Shown: in pieces, positions 1 through 9,800 of the stretch
Position numbering within the stretch: the first letter of the stretch is position 1
Layout: each line of letters starts with the position of its first letter
IMG/VR virus record: IMGVR_UViG_3300030047_000014
Coordinates: 56,748-120,747 of that record
Direction: 5' to 3' (one strand)
From: a virus
DNA: 64,000 nt
Notes under the pieces: model-generated
Seen by the model: only the letters and a program-made list of their open reading frames with translations
Told to the model about the DNA's origin: nothing
The model's database searches: none
Position numbers and translations under genes: made by a program

Positions 1-299
1 AACCTTCTTTTGAATATCAGGAGACTTTTAATTATATTTCTTCAGATGAAATATCTATCTTTACAGATGGAACATTTACACCACTAAATTTATATTTATC
101 CTATATAAGATATCCTAAGTATATTGATAAAGAGGGTTATATAAAATTAAATGGTGTTGCTTCTCTTAATCAGGATTGTGAACTAAAGAATTATTTGGAA
201 GATGAATTAGTTGATCTTGCTGTTCAGAATATAGCAATGTATACTGAAAATTCTTCTGCAGTTCAAAATGCTAGATTAAGAATACTAACGAATGAATAA
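1..299 (+). CDS. C-terminal part of a neck/ring-type structural protein (5' truncated)
   Basis: An open frame enters from the left edge (first full codon at base 3) and stops with TAA at 297-299, giving about 98 residues. The end of the protein has an acidic helix (YLEDELVDLAVQNIA) followed by a short basic tail. Similar ELxDELVDLAV-type ends occur in neck/ring proteins of crAss-like phages. In crAss001 a ring protein gene precedes the other ring genes and the muzzle, and here the ring-type genes start at 4632 after a block of inserted small fibre genes. The ring assignment is synteny-based inference; only the C-terminus of a real gene is seen. Confidence 0.6.
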   Translation, partial: PSFEYQETFNYISSDEISIFTDGTFTPLNLYLSYIRYPKYIDKEGYIKLNGVASLNQDCELKNYLEDELVDLAVQNIAMYTENSSAVQNARLRILTNE

Positions 300-330
300 T
301 TTTTATATATAAATTTAATAAATAAACAAA

Positions 331-1470
331 ATGGCTGATTACTCGTTGACTACGCTATTTGTAGTTCCAGTAGGGCAAACCGCACTCCCTAGCTCTGGTT
401 CTACACAAGATTTGGCTGCAGGCAATGTAGGTCTTTTTAGAAATGACTACAGTGTCGCTACTTCAGCAAATATTGCTGCTGCACCTTATTTCTATGTTGC
501 TCAGGGAAGAGCTAATACTTACCTTCAAGGTAGTAAAAAATCTGACAAAATTAAGAGCACGAATGTTATTGATTGGTACAAAGTAAATGGTTGTGCTACT
601 TCTCGTAACCAAATTATGGAAATAAGTGGTTGGAATGTAAAATGTGGTGAGGATGTAACTTTAACTTTACGTGCTCATTCTAGTTACATTGGAACTCTTT
701 ATTACAATGGTTTAACTCGTTCTGTAACTGTAAAGGCTCCTTGTTGCGATTGTGCAGGTGATCCTTGTGTTAATGTTGATGTTCCTGCATTAATTGATGC
801 TTTCATTGTTAAGCTTACTACTCAGGCTCCTGGTGCTAATCCAGATAATATCTTCCTGACTAAGTTCTTTAATTTTGAACGTATTGGTACTGGTACTACA
901 GCTATTCTTCGTATTCATGGTAAGGCTTTAACATCTTATGGTGTTCCTTGTGATGTCTCTGCATTCCCATACGAATATGATAGAATGTGGTTCAATACAT
1001 TCGTATATTCAGGTCCTCCTACTACTGTTGACTTCATTGTAAATGATTCTTGCAATATTGTAGCAAGTTCTGCCACTACACAGACTTCTACCTATCCTGT
1101 AGGAACTTCTGCAGAAGTAAAACAGTTGGAGAAAAACTTCCACAGCTATCAAGCTGCTTATCTTAAACATCTGTATAAGTTAGCAGGTTACAATGGTAAC
1201 TTTGAAAGCCAGGTAACTGATGGTACAGTGTATGACCTGTATTATATCAAATTTCTTGAATATGATAGGTCTGCTCATAATTGGGGAGATTATGTACCTA
1301 TTGATAGTACTGTTGTTATTGCCGCCACTACTGGAGGTGCATATGCATCAGCTCTTGAAACTGCTTTAGTTGCTGCTCTTGGTGCAGTTGTTAGTAACAA
1401 TACTTGTATTACTACTACGACAACCACTACTGTTGCTCCTACAACTACCACTACTACTTCACACGCATAG
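331..1470 (+). CDS. Abundant virion structural protein with poly-Thr C-terminus
   Basis: 379 residues. Codon choice is visibly richer in GGT, GCT, CGT and ACT than in the neighbours, which suggests high expression, as for a major or decoration capsid protein. The body looks beta-rich, with a Cys cluster near residue 150 (CCDCAGDPC). The last 20 or so residues are a threonine tract (bases 1408-1461) of the kind found in other virion genes of this window. The gene ends with three tandem TAG codons and then a terminator hairpin, so it is probably the end of a transcription unit. I do not recognise the family. Major capsid, auxiliary capsid or tail protein are all possible. Confidence 0.7.
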   Translation: MADYSLTTLFVVPVGQTALPSSGSTQDLAAGNVGLFRNDYSVATSANIAAAPYFYVAQGRANTYLQGSKKSDKIKSTNVIDWYKVNGCATSRNQIMEISGWNVKCGEDVTLTLRAHSSYIGTLYYNGLTRSVTVKAPCCDCAGDPCVNVDVPALIDAFIVKLTTQAPGANPDNIFLTKFFNFERIGTGTTAILRIHGKALTSYGVPCDVSAFPYEYDRMWFNTFVYSGPPTTVDFIVNDSCNIVASSATTQTSTYPVGTSAEVKQLEKNFHSYQAAYLKHLYKLAGYNGNFESQVTDGTVYDLYYIKFLEYDRSAHNWGDYVPIDSTVVIAATTGGAYASALETALVAALGAVVSNNTCITTTTTTTVAPTTTTTTSHA

Positions 1471-1493
1471 TAGTAGGCATTGTAATATAAACC

Positions 1494-1533
1494 TATGCCA
1501 GAGGTGAGAGGATCATCCTCTGGCATATTTATT
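1494..1533 (+). terminator. Hairpin terminator after the abundant structural gene
   Basis: A perfect 11-bp stem (1494-1504 with 1517-1527, arm TATGCCAGAGG) encloses a 12-nt loop. It is followed by TTTATTT rather than a pure T run. The position, 24 bases after the stop of a probably highly expressed gene, fits a terminator or a 3'-end stabilising hairpin. Confidence 0.7.
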
Positions 1534-1541
1534 TAAAATAT

Positions 1542-2123
1542 ATGACAGATCTAAAATTAGATATATTAGTAGTTCCTACATATAATACTAAGACTATGGG
1601 TATTGCAGATGCTTCTCGTTACCCTAATGATATGTCAGGTATTATGTCTCCGACTATTGAAATAACAATTCCTGGTTTTGGTAGAAAGATATTTCCTTTT
1701 AGTATTGATAACTTCACTATCTATTCATCTAGTACACTAGAACTTACAGAAGTAGGTGATGAAGATGTACCATTACCTGATGGTGTTTACTTCTTAAAAT
1801 ATTCAATTGCTCCTGCTTACATTAACTATGTAGAGAAATCTATAATGAGAGTAGATGTACTTCAGGAGAAGTTTGATGAAGCTTTTATGCATTTAGATTT
1901 TATGGATAGTAATCGTTCTATCAAGATGCAAACTAAAGTAGATCTAGACACTGTATATTACTTTATCCAGGGAGCTATTGCTGCAGCAAATAATGGTGCA
2001 GTAGATGAAGCTAGTAAGCTTTATACACAAGCAGATAAGATGCTTACTAGTATTATAGGTAACAATTGTGGATATTCTGAGAATAATTATATAACAAATT
2101 TTGGTATAAATGGCAACATGTGA
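1542..2123 (+). CDS. Probable virion protein, unknown function
   Basis: 193 residues. The N-terminal half (about 1-105) is beta-rich, with a pattern like IADASxYP and PTIEITIPGF that recurs in structural proteins of Bacteroidetes phages. The C-terminal half (about 110-180) is helical and carries an AAANNGAVDEASKLYTQADK segment resembling a short helical repeat. It stands between the abundant structural protein and the tail-fibre genes, which suggests a tail or baseplate adaptor role. That role is inference from context. There are no catalytic motifs. Confidence 0.6.
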   Translation: MTDLKLDILVVPTYNTKTMGIADASRYPNDMSGIMSPTIEITIPGFGRKIFPFSIDNFTIYSSSTLELTEVGDEDVPLPDGVYFLKYSIAPAYINYVEKSIMRVDVLQEKFDEAFMHLDFMDSNRSIKMQTKVDLDTVYYFIQGAIAAANNGAVDEASKLYTQADKMLTSIIGNNCGYSENNYITNFGINGNM

Positions 2124-2197
2124 TGCAGGAATTTATAGAATAGTTAATATCAAGCTCACACTAAAAATTATCATTTTAAATTTAAAGAAAAATAAAT

Positions 2198-2296
2198 ATG
2201 AGTGCAACATGTAAAAAATGTGGAGCTAATGTTGGATGTGGCTGTCAATTAGTTAATGGTCTATGTCCTGCATGTGCTGCTTTAGAAAAGAAATAG
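2198..2296 (+). CDS. Cys-rich mini-protein (zinc-ribbon-like)
   Basis: 32 residues with six cysteines in CxxC, CxC and CxxC spacing (CKKCGANVGCGC and CPAC). It starts at ATG 2198 after an A-rich leader (AAAGAAAAATAAAT) typical of Bacteroidetes start sites and stops with TAG. The pairs could bind one Zn ion. Similar tiny zinc-ribbon proteins sit beside fibre genes in Bacteroidetes phages. The role is unknown; a fibre chaperone or a DNA/RNA-binding protein are both possible. Confidence 0.6.
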   Translation: MSATCKKCGANVGCGCQLVNGLCPACAALEKK

Positions 2297-2313
2297 ATTT
2301 AAACTAAAAAGTC

Positions 2314-2580
2314 ATGATAACTCCAAGACTTATAAATGGTTCAGAACATATTGAGATTATAGATTTATTGAATGATATTGATTGTAAAATTGCTATATTA
2401 GCAAAAGATTTCTACAATAATATTATATTCGCTTTGAATAGACCTGTATCACGTAATACTATGCGTGATCTTCTTCATTATAAAAGGATTTTAATATACA
2501 AATCATGTAATCGTCATTATGCTAGTCACTATACAGTGAAAATGATTGCAAGTAAAGTTAAACTTTTAAAATTTAGATAA
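2314..2580 (+). CDS. Small basic hypothetical protein
   Basis: 88 residues, helical and Lys/Arg/Ile-rich, with no recognised motif and no signal peptide. It is spaced tightly between the Cys-rich mini-gene and the tail-fibre gene (stop at 2580, next ATG at 2583), so it is probably co-transcribed. A real gene is likely from the spacing alone. Confidence 0.5.
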   Translation: MITPRLINGSEHIEIIDLLNDIDCKIAILAKDFYNNIIFALNRPVSRNTMRDLLHYKRILIYKSCNRHYASHYTVKMIASKVKLLKFR

Positions 2581-2582
2581 TA

Positions 2583-3704
2583 ATGTCAGACTGCAATAAT
2601 TGCTATAATGGATGTCCTGATATAAAATCAGATCAGTGTATTAGATACACAGGAATTGACATTCCTATTCTAGGGATAGAATCTGGTGACTCTCTCTCAT
2701 ATGTTGAGCAAACACTAATTCAGTATCTGCTGTCTACATTAGATGGAACAGGTATAAAACCAGATATTGATCCTGCACAACTTGGAACATTAGTAACAAG
2801 TTTTTTACTTGAGTGTAAAGATGTGTCAATTGTAGATTTATCTATAGCATTAGCAAAAGCTATAGTAAGTCTTGAAACTGATATTGATGGTCTTACATCA
2901 ACTGTAAATAGTATAAATGCTTCCTTTACTGTTTCATGCCTTTCAGATGTAACTGCAGAGTCTCATATTCATGAGGTTGTACAGTCAATAATTAATTCTC
3001 TTTGTACACTTAAAACTAATTTAGAGAACCTGGCTCATGATGTTGATGTTAACTACGTCAAACTTGATGAACTTAGCTCATTAATAGATGAACATATAGG
3101 CACTGGATCAACATTAATTAAGGATAAGATGGTTCCCTATGTTGCAGTAGAATACTATGGTCCACTTTCTAATTTTGATATATCAGGCGCAGGAACAGGA
3201 AATTGGATAGATATTTATCTATGTAATGGAAATCATAATACACCTGATAAAAGAGGAAGAATTCCAGTTGGTGCTACAACAGGTATGGGAGGTGGAACAT
3301 TTGATACCACAACAGATCCTGCAGTAGCTGGAAACCCCACCTATGTTCTTCTATCCAAAGGAGGAAGTAATAATATTACTCTTTCTGGCTCTCAATTACC
3401 TAGTCATACTCATTTAGCATCAGTAAAAGTAACTGAGGATGGTCACTACCATTATAGTTTTAATACAAGTACATTAAATGGAACTAATCTTAGTGCTTCT
3501 AATTTCCCTTTAAAAGGTTTTTCAACTGGTGGTAATATGGGTTATGAAATAGTAGCAGATAATGCTACTCCTACTATTGGTAAAACTAATTCTACAGTTA
3601 CAGGAGTTAAAGTAGCTGTAGACAATTCTACTGTAGGAGAGAATAAATCACATTCAAATATTCCTCCTGTATTAGCTTGTTATTATATAATTTACATCCC
3701 TTAA
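2583..3704 (+). CDS. Tail fibre with phage tail-collar (T4 gp12-like) tip
   Basis: 373 residues. The N-terminus has a Cys-rich docking segment (CNNCYNGCPDI, then CIRYTGIDIPILGIESGDSL) that matches the N-termini of the genes at 3716, 41475, 41656 and 43123. A helical, coiled region (about 60-170) leads to a C-terminal collar-type domain with TPDKRGRIPVGA, LPSHTHLA and an ending NIPPVLACYYIIYIP. The HTH and HYH histidines fit the metal-binding tip of short tail fibres. The likely role is host-surface binding. The collar domain is a confident call; the receptor is unknown. Confidence 0.8.
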   Translation: MSDCNNCYNGCPDIKSDQCIRYTGIDIPILGIESGDSLSYVEQTLIQYLLSTLDGTGIKPDIDPAQLGTLVTSFLLECKDVSIVDLSIALAKAIVSLETDIDGLTSTVNSINASFTVSCLSDVTAESHIHEVVQSIINSLCTLKTNLENLAHDVDVNYVKLDELSSLIDEHIGTGSTLIKDKMVPYVAVEYYGPLSNFDISGAGTGNWIDIYLCNGNHNTPDKRGRIPVGATTGMGGGTFDTTTDPAVAGNPTYVLLSKGGSNNITLSGSQLPSHTHLASVKVTEDGHYHYSFNTSTLNGTNLSASNFPLKGFSTGGNMGYEIVADNATPTIGKTNSTVTGVKVAVDNSTVGENKSHSNIPPVLACYYIIYIP

Positions 3705-3715
3705 AAATCATTGTT

Positions 3716-3967
3716 ATGTCTGGATGCAATAGTGGAAGAAGTTATCAGAAAGTACTAGGTTCTGCCATAAGTAAAAGAGGTGGATGTGGTTGTAATGAGG
3801 ATCCATGTAAAGATACTTACCAGGGACCAAATCTACCCTGTACAGGCATAGAAACTTACACTTCTATGGAGGTAGTTATTCAGATGATTGATCAGAAGAT
3901 ATGTGAATTAACTGAATTGTTAAACACAATAACAACTACATCAACAACAACAACATTACCATTATGA
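3716..3967 (+). CDS. Small fibre-docking protein with Thr-rich tail
   Basis: 83 residues from ATG 3716. An open frame exists upstream but overlaps the previous gene, and MSGCNSGR is the natural start after its stop. It contains the docking segment (DTYQGPNLPCTGIETYTSMEVVIQMIDQ) that starts the longer fibre proteins, then ends in a short Thr tract (TITTTSTTTTLPL). It overlaps the next gene by 4 bases (ATGA), suggesting translational coupling. It looks like a docking module without a fibre shaft. Confidence 0.65.
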   Translation: MSGCNSGRSYQKVLGSAISKRGGCGCNEDPCKDTYQGPNLPCTGIETYTSMEVVIQMIDQKICELTELLNTITTTSTTTTLPL

Positions 3968-4449
3968 GTGTTAAAATAACTCTTACAAATGTAGGTTCAA
4001 ATATAAGTCCTACTTTAGATATTTACTCTAATGCAACAGGTACTTGGGTATTCTTTAAAAATGTATCTGTTACAGATTTACTTGGAGGATATGTATTTAC
4101 TCCTCCTTTGAATGCAACTGGGTATCAAGTTAGAGATACAGGTGCGTGTGGAACTATTCTTGAATTATATTGTGAATATATTACAACCACTACCACTTAT
4201 AATCCTTCTTATACCACAACTACTACAACTACAGCAGCTCCTGTTTATTGGTATATTCTTAGTAAATGTATTCCTAATGGAACTGATTATTATGCAGGAC
4301 CATTTTATACTAACATGTACTCTATGGGGGATAGAGTAGAAGGTGCTACATCAACCTATTATGTTGTAATTGGTTCTTATACAACAGAGCCTGTTAATAG
4401 GGAGAAATTATCTGGAATTACTGGAACAGGCTATAGAGGCTGTCCATAA
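3964..4449 (+). CDS. Two-domain beta-rich surface protein with Thr linker
   Basis: 161 residues: a beta-sandwich-like domain (about 1-72, ending CGTILELYCEY), a threonine linker (bases 4182-4235, about 74-92) and a second small domain (about 93-161) with C103 and C160. The build, folded domain then poly-Thr then folded domain, repeats in the muzzle protein and in the gene at 12260. It is the last gene before a clear terminator. The function is unrecognised; a virion decoration protein is inferred. Confidence 0.6.
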   Translation: MSVKITLTNVGSNISPTLDIYSNATGTWVFFKNVSVTDLLGGYVFTPPLNATGYQVRDTGACGTILELYCEYITTTTTYNPSYTTTTTTTAAPVYWYILSKCIPNGTDYYAGPFYTNMYSMGDRVEGATSTYYVVIGSYTTEPVNREKLSGITGTGYRGCP

Positions 4450-4494
4450 CTAAAATAATCTTGGTAATTTTGTTGGTTTTATTATCAGGATGAG

Positions 4495-4526
4495 GCTCTC
4501 AGTATTTATTACTGGGAGCTTTTTTT
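4495..4526 (+). terminator. Rho-independent terminator
   Basis: A 10-bp stem (GCTCTCAGTA at 4495-4504 with TACTGGGAGC at 4510-4519, one T-G wobble) and a 5-nt loop are followed directly by seven T. It closes the 331-4449 gene block and sits just before the palindrome and promoter that start the next block. Confidence 0.85.
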
Positions 4527-4530
4527 AAAT

Positions 4531-4552
4531 TATAACTTATTTAGTTATAGTA
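4531..4552 (+). promoter_or_regulatory. Palindromic operator-like element, copy 1
   Basis: The 22-nt TATAACTTATTTAGTTATAGTA differs at one position from 20448-20469. The dyad arms are TATAACT and AGTTATA. In both places the element ends exactly 48 bases before the first base of a TAnnTTT -7 box. A binding site for a phage or host regulator is inferred. Confidence 0.6.
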
Positions 4553-4576
4553 TATAATCTAGATAATTAAAAAAGT

Positions 4577-4607
4577 TTTGAAAATATAAAAAGATGGTAT
4601 ATCTTTA
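4577..4607 (+). promoter_or_regulatory. Bacteroidetes-type promoter for ring/muzzle genes
   Basis: TTTG at 4577-4580, a 19-nt spacer, then TATCTTTA at 4600-4607, one base off the TAnnTTTG consensus. The start codon at 4632 lies 25 bases downstream. It follows a terminator, as expected for the start of a new transcription unit. Confidence 0.65.
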
Positions 4608-4631
4608 CCTGTAATTTAATTCTTCTTATTA

Positions 4632-5396
4632 ATGGCAACTCTCAGATATTTAGTTTCTTCTGTAAGATCAATGCATAAACTCTTATCCACAGATGCTACA
4701 ATAACGGATAGAGTAATAGCTGCTGAAATTAAAAGTAATGCTCGTTTACTTATAAAGAGAGATACAAATCTTAGGAAACTTTGGGCTACAGATACTATAT
4801 TTACAACAATCCCTTGTTTAGAAATGGAAGAAGTTCCTATTACAGAATGTTGTGATTATATAGATACTTGTACAATAGCTAGGACTAAGTATAAACTCCC
4901 ACGTATTTCTGAAGGTAATTATCAGTACATTATCCAAGGTGTCTATAGTATTAATGCTATGGGTGGTAAAGGAAAGAAGATAAAAGAGATATCTATTAAT
5001 AGGTATCTGAATCTTCTAAAACTTCCTATTATAAAGAAGGAAGCATACTTTTGGATATCTAATGATTACCTTTACGTAACTAATTCATCTATCCAGGCAA
5101 TAAGAGTAGCAGCTCTATTTGAAGAGGATATTCCTAATTTTATAATGTATTCTCCATGTGCATGTAAGACTACCAAGGTTACAGATGAGGATTGGTGTAG
5201 GAATCCATTAGATAAGGAATTTGCTTTGCCAGGATACCTAGAGAAACAAGTACTGGAATTGGCTTCACAAAAATTACTTAGTACCTATTTTAAAATTAAA
5301 TCTGATAATACACAGAATAGTGTGGATGATCAGTCTGCTATCCAACCTTCCAGATATTCACAACCTCAATCTTCAGGTAATGAGAGTCAAAGTTGA
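4632..5396 (+). CDS. crAss-like ring protein (neck/tail), gp40-like by order
   Basis: 254 residues. The N-terminal MATLRYLVSSVRSMHK and RDTNLRKLWATDTIFTTIPCLEM are characteristic of a conserved crAss-like virion protein next to the muzzle. There are cysteines at CCDYIDTC and CACK and a polar, probably disordered C-terminus (about 225-254). By gene order (two genes before the ring/adaptor and muzzle) it matches the crAss001 tail-ring proteins gp40/gp41. It would form part of the ring stack below the portal. Family membership is moderately sure; the exact ring number is inference. Confidence 0.7.
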   Translation: MATLRYLVSSVRSMHKLLSTDATITDRVIAAEIKSNARLLIKRDTNLRKLWATDTIFTTIPCLEMEEVPITECCDYIDTCTIARTKYKLPRISEGNYQYIIQGVYSINAMGGKGKKIKEISINRYLNLLKLPIIKKEAYFWISNDYLYVTNSSIQAIRVAALFEEDIPNFIMYSPCACKTTKVTDEDWCRNPLDKEFALPGYLEKQVLELASQKLLSTYFKIKSDNTQNSVDDQSAIQPSRYSQPQSSGNESQS

Positions 5397-5862
5397 TTGG
5401 AGAAGTGCTAGTAAAGAAAACTACAAAGATTTCTGCCATAGATATAGTAGTATAAATATATCCTTTGACACATGGCAAAACATACTATACTCTTATAATG
5501 ATCAGTTTAAGGAGTATATTCTTGAAACAGGAGAAAAAGCAAAACTTCCATTAGGACTTGGAGAGTTTTCAATTAATAAGAAGAAGAGAAAAAGAATAAA
5601 GGTAGATGTCAGACACAACAGAGAATTTATTAATCTACCAATTGATTGGCAAAAAACTAAAGCAAAAGGAAAAATAATCTATAATTTTAATTTCCATACA
5701 GAAGGTTTCTCTTTTAACTGGATTTGGTTTAAATCAAGTGCAATGTTTAAGCAATCTGATTTATGGAGATTTAAAGCAAGTAGAGTTACTTCCAGATTAT
5801 TAACTCATTATCTTAAGTCTGATAATAAATATCAGCATCTATATAGAGAATGGCAACACTAA
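5380..5862 (+). CDS. crAss-like ring protein, gp41-like by order
   Basis: 160 residues from ATG 5380 (MRVKVDWRSAS), overlapping the previous gene by 17 bases. An earlier ATG at 5320 would overlap by 77 bases and adds a sequence unlike the rest, so the later start is preferred. The protein is basic in the middle (NKKKRKRIKVDVRHN) and has an aromatic-rich central stretch (FNFHTEGFSFNWIWFKS). Its position between the 254-residue protein and the adaptor fits the crAss001 ring gene gp41. Confidence 0.6.
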   Translation: MRVKVDWRSASKENYKDFCHRYSSINISFDTWQNILYSYNDQFKEYILETGEKAKLPLGLGEFSINKKKRKRIKVDVRHNREFINLPIDWQKTKAKGKIIYNFNFHTEGFSFNWIWFKSSAMFKQSDLWRFKASRVTSRLLTHYLKSDNKYQHLYREWQH

Positions 5863-5880
5863 TTATATAAATTAATTGAG

Positions 5881-6825
5881 ATGTCTTACTATTACAAATA
5901 TAATTTTACCAGTCCAGAACTGGTATACTCTGTAGTTAAGGAGGAACTTAAGAGTTACTTTGATACAGGTGCTGTAGATGATTTACTATTTCCTACCTAT
6001 GTTGATAAATGTCTTCGTAAGTTAGGGAGATCTTCCTATGTAATTAGTGAAGAGATGATGACAATAGAAGATTTTGAATCAAGATTACCTGATAACTTCT
6101 ATGCTGTTAGAGAAGCTTGGTTATGCTCTGAAGTAAAAGGACCTATTACACAAGTACCTAGTGCTTATTATTCCCAATCTGATACTCAGGATACAACATT
6201 AATTGGTCCAATAACTACGGACGAAGTTGAGGATGAACATTGTTGCCACCATCATGATGATGAGGAATTACTTACCTACAAAACTAATTATCAGGAGTCA
6301 AAATCATACAAAAGACAATATCTTCTTAAACCAGGGAATATTTCTGCTAATAAGAATTGTGATGTGAATTACTCTAATGAATGGTCTTTCTTCTCTGAAA
6401 ATCCTTCTGGTTATGCTCCTGGCAATGCTGATTATGATTCATTTGATATTAGAGATAATAAATTCATTACCAATTTTAGAACTGCAGTAGTTTATTTAGT
6501 ATTCTATGCTACAGCATATGATGAATCAGAAAATCAATTAATACCTGATAATTACCGTATTAGGGAATATATTGAGAGTTTTATAAAATATAAAGTATTT
6601 GAGACTTTGTATAATCAGGTTAATGATGAAACATATAATCAGATAGAAAAAAAGATGATGCTTTATAAACAAGCTTCAGATGAAGCATTTATACTTGCAG
6701 ATATAGAGGTAAAGAAACAAACAGTATATCAGAAACAAAGAAGTATAAAGAATAATCTGAATAGGTTTCAGATGTATGAGTTACCCACACGAATCAGTAG
6801 AAATAGTTTAAGCAGAAATAGATAA
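5881..6825 (+). CDS. crAss-like ring/adaptor protein before the muzzle (gp43-like)
   Basis: 314 residues, mainly helical, starting MSYYYKYNFTSPELVYSVVKEE with a YVDKCLRKLGRSSY segment. It immediately precedes the muzzle gene (3-base gap), as the P22 gp4-like adaptor/ring 1 gene does in crAss-like phages. A His/Cys/Asp cluster (EHCCHHHDDEE, about residues 119-129) could bind metal and is unusual for this family. The C-terminus is basic. The expected role is bridging the portal to the tail muzzle. Confidence 0.65.
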   Translation: MSYYYKYNFTSPELVYSVVKEELKSYFDTGAVDDLLFPTYVDKCLRKLGRSSYVISEEMMTIEDFESRLPDNFYAVREAWLCSEVKGPITQVPSAYYSQSDTQDTTLIGPITTDEVEDEHCCHHHDDEELLTYKTNYQESKSYKRQYLLKPGNISANKNCDVNYSNEWSFFSENPSGYAPGNADYDSFDIRDNKFITNFRTAVVYLVFYATAYDESENQLIPDNYRIREYIESFIKYKVFETLYNQVNDETYNQIEKKMMLYKQASDEAFILADIEVKKQTVYQKQRSIKNNLNRFQMYELPTRISRNSLSRNR

Positions 6826-6827
6826 TT

Positions 6828-9800
6828 ATGGCTACTTCAGAACAAGATAGTAATATCAAACAAGAGTTTAATACAGCTTCAGTTGGGTTAAACCAAGACC
6901 AATCTGCTAATCAGGTTAAAAAAGGTGCATTAACTTACGCCTTGAATGCTACTATTGAGAACTTTGATGCTAATTCTGTGTCTTATCAGAATGAGGGAGG
7001 TAATGAATTCTGCCTTAATTTCCCTGCTGATTTTGTTCTTATAGGCAAACATTTCATTCCTGAGAGAAATAAACATATATTCATGTTAGTTAATCCTGAA
7101 ACAGAAGAGAGTCAGATAGGATATATGGATAATACTGATTGTGTATATAGAACTTATGCAACTGGTGGGTGTTTGAATTTTAATGTAAACTATCCTATTC
7201 ACAAGATAGTTCATAAGATAACTAATTGCTCTACAGAGATTTACTGGGCAGACAGAAATGGTAGAAGATATATGGATCTTGATAATATTCCATATCTTCT
7301 TCAATCAGGGAGTACTTTATGTGATCCTAAATATGGTAAGGAATTAGATTGTAATCAACTTAAGTTACAGTCAAATTTCTCTATTCCTACTCTTGAGATT
7401 AAGGATGTTGTAAGTGGTGGAAATCTTATAGCAGGTACTGTTCAGTTTGGAATTCAATATTCTGATGCTAATGGTAATCCATATACATCTTATTATTCAA
7501 TTACTAATCCAACTTCTATTTCTGATCCTACCATAACAAGTATGAATTTTAATTATCCTGTTGGTAAATCAGTTATCGTTAATATATCTAATCTTGATTC
7601 AACTGGTCATTTTCAATACTTTAATCTTGTTGTTATTAAGACTATCAATGCTATAAGTACTCCAGAATTAGTTGGTACTTATTACATTGATAATACTCAA
7701 AAACAAGTAATTTATACTGGTCAGAATGTAGAAGCTATCAAACTCTCTATGGAAGAAGTATTTGAGAAATTTCCTACTTATGATATAGCTGAGGATGTAA
7801 CTACTGTCCAGGATGTTATTATATGGAGTGGTCTTACTTCTATTGATAGAATCAACTATCAGAGTATTGCTAATAAAATAAAGCTCTATTGGGAAACTTG
7901 GAGAATACCTTCTACTGAAAATTATGCTACAGAGTTAAATACTACTAATTTTAGATCCTATTTAAGAGATGAAGTATACCCATTTGAAGTAGTATTTCTA
8001 CTTGCTAATGGAAAACAGACAGATAGATTTCATATACCAGGCAGAGCATTAACTCCTGATGAAATTAATAAACCTGAGATATCTACTTTAAATGCTGATT
8101 TTGTAGGAACCCCTACATATTATGTAGATGATATTGGATTTTCTCCTTATTGGAAGATTTATAATACTTCTTCTGTATTAGGAACTTCTGAACAATTTAG
8201 TTCAGATCCAAAATATAAAGGATCTTATCAGTATGGTGAATTTGCTTATTGGGAATCAACTGAAGAGTATCCTTGTGATAAAGTTTTGTGGGGAGAGCTT
8301 GCAGGTAAAAAGATAAGACATCATAAGTTTCCAGATGTATCTGTATCTCCTATATTTGAATCAAAGACATTTACTAATGTAAATTCTATGGTAATGGGAA
8401 ATGATGCTATATTTCCTATTGGTGTAAAGATTGATGTTCAATATTTAAAATCCCTTATAAATAGTTCAGATCTAACAGATAGTCAGAAAAGTGACATAGT
8501 TGGATTTAAGATTGTGAGGGGAGACAGAAGCACAAATAAATCTGTAATAGCAAAAGGTATCTTAAGAAATGTAGGCATTTATGAGAGAGAAGATCAGAAA
8601 TTCTATTATCCTAACTATCCCTACAATGATCTAAATCAGGATCCATTTTTAACAAGTACTAATAATGCATTCTCACAGACATGTAATACCTACAATATAA
8701 ATATAAATCATCTTGAGCGTGATTCTTCTGGTGGTGCAGATTTTGCGGACATTCAGTATACTGATTGTAATACAAATAAACAGGCAGTAAAAAGATTCTA
8801 TTCAACTGATACATTTGAACTATGCTCAATTTCAAAACCCATCTTTTTGAATTCATCAGCAGGAGTAGTTAGTATAGCTACCTATGAAGAATGGAGAATT
8901 CAGATTAAGTTTGGTATAGGAACTGTTGGATGGGTAGATCCTGTCGATGGTTATAAAGAAATTCCTTTTGGTCCTGGTTATTCTTACTTGAATGTTGTAG
9001 TAGGAACAGGTGCACCTAAAGGTATCTCTGGTGCAGAAATATCTACTTTATATCTTGGTTTACATGCACCTTCCAGTATATGTAATAAGTATTCTGAGTT
9101 ACCTGCAATAAAGGATAATGAAACTCTTAAATATAGACAAGTATTTAATTCTCCAGAGACTTCTTTTGGTCAGCCTTTTCTTGGTGATACTCTTAAGTTA
9201 GAGAGTGTAATATTTGGAACAGGAAAAGCTCATTTTGTAGAGGTTAAGAATAATGCTAAGTATAAATTAATTACAGAACAAGCTCAAAGAAAAGCTCTGG
9301 ATAGCTCTAATAAACTGGGAGCTATTACTAGTGATTTCAATGCATCAGCAATGTTTGCAGCTTATCAGGCTTATCTTACTATTTATATAAATGGTATAAC
9401 AAGAAAGAACTTTGCTTACTCTTTTAATTCTATAGCAGATTATAATTATATGACAACTATTCCTAATGAATTAGGAATTAAACAAAGGAAATTAGATATT
9501 AAACGTTATCTAATACCTGGAGTACAATCTGTTAATGATGAGTTTACTATTAATAACTATGAGAGGGAATCTTCCATATATCTAAGAACAGATTTGGATA
9601 AGACTCCTTTACCTCATCCAGATAAAACACCTAATATGTTATTTGGTGATATAAGTCTGGTTTCGGATAAATCCAGATTTACTGTATCTGGAATAGGTAA
9701 TTGTAATAAACCAGGGAAGGAAGAACCAATTCAAGTTGTTTCCTATTATGCATCTCTTAAGAATGATATATTAAATCAGTGGGGACAGATATATTCTTAT

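Noticed and set aside
2111-2215. ORF of about 34 codons (MATCDAGIYRIV) between 1542 and the Cys-rich mini-gene
   Set aside because: It overlaps both neighbours, has no domain-like pattern and runs through the leader of the next gene.
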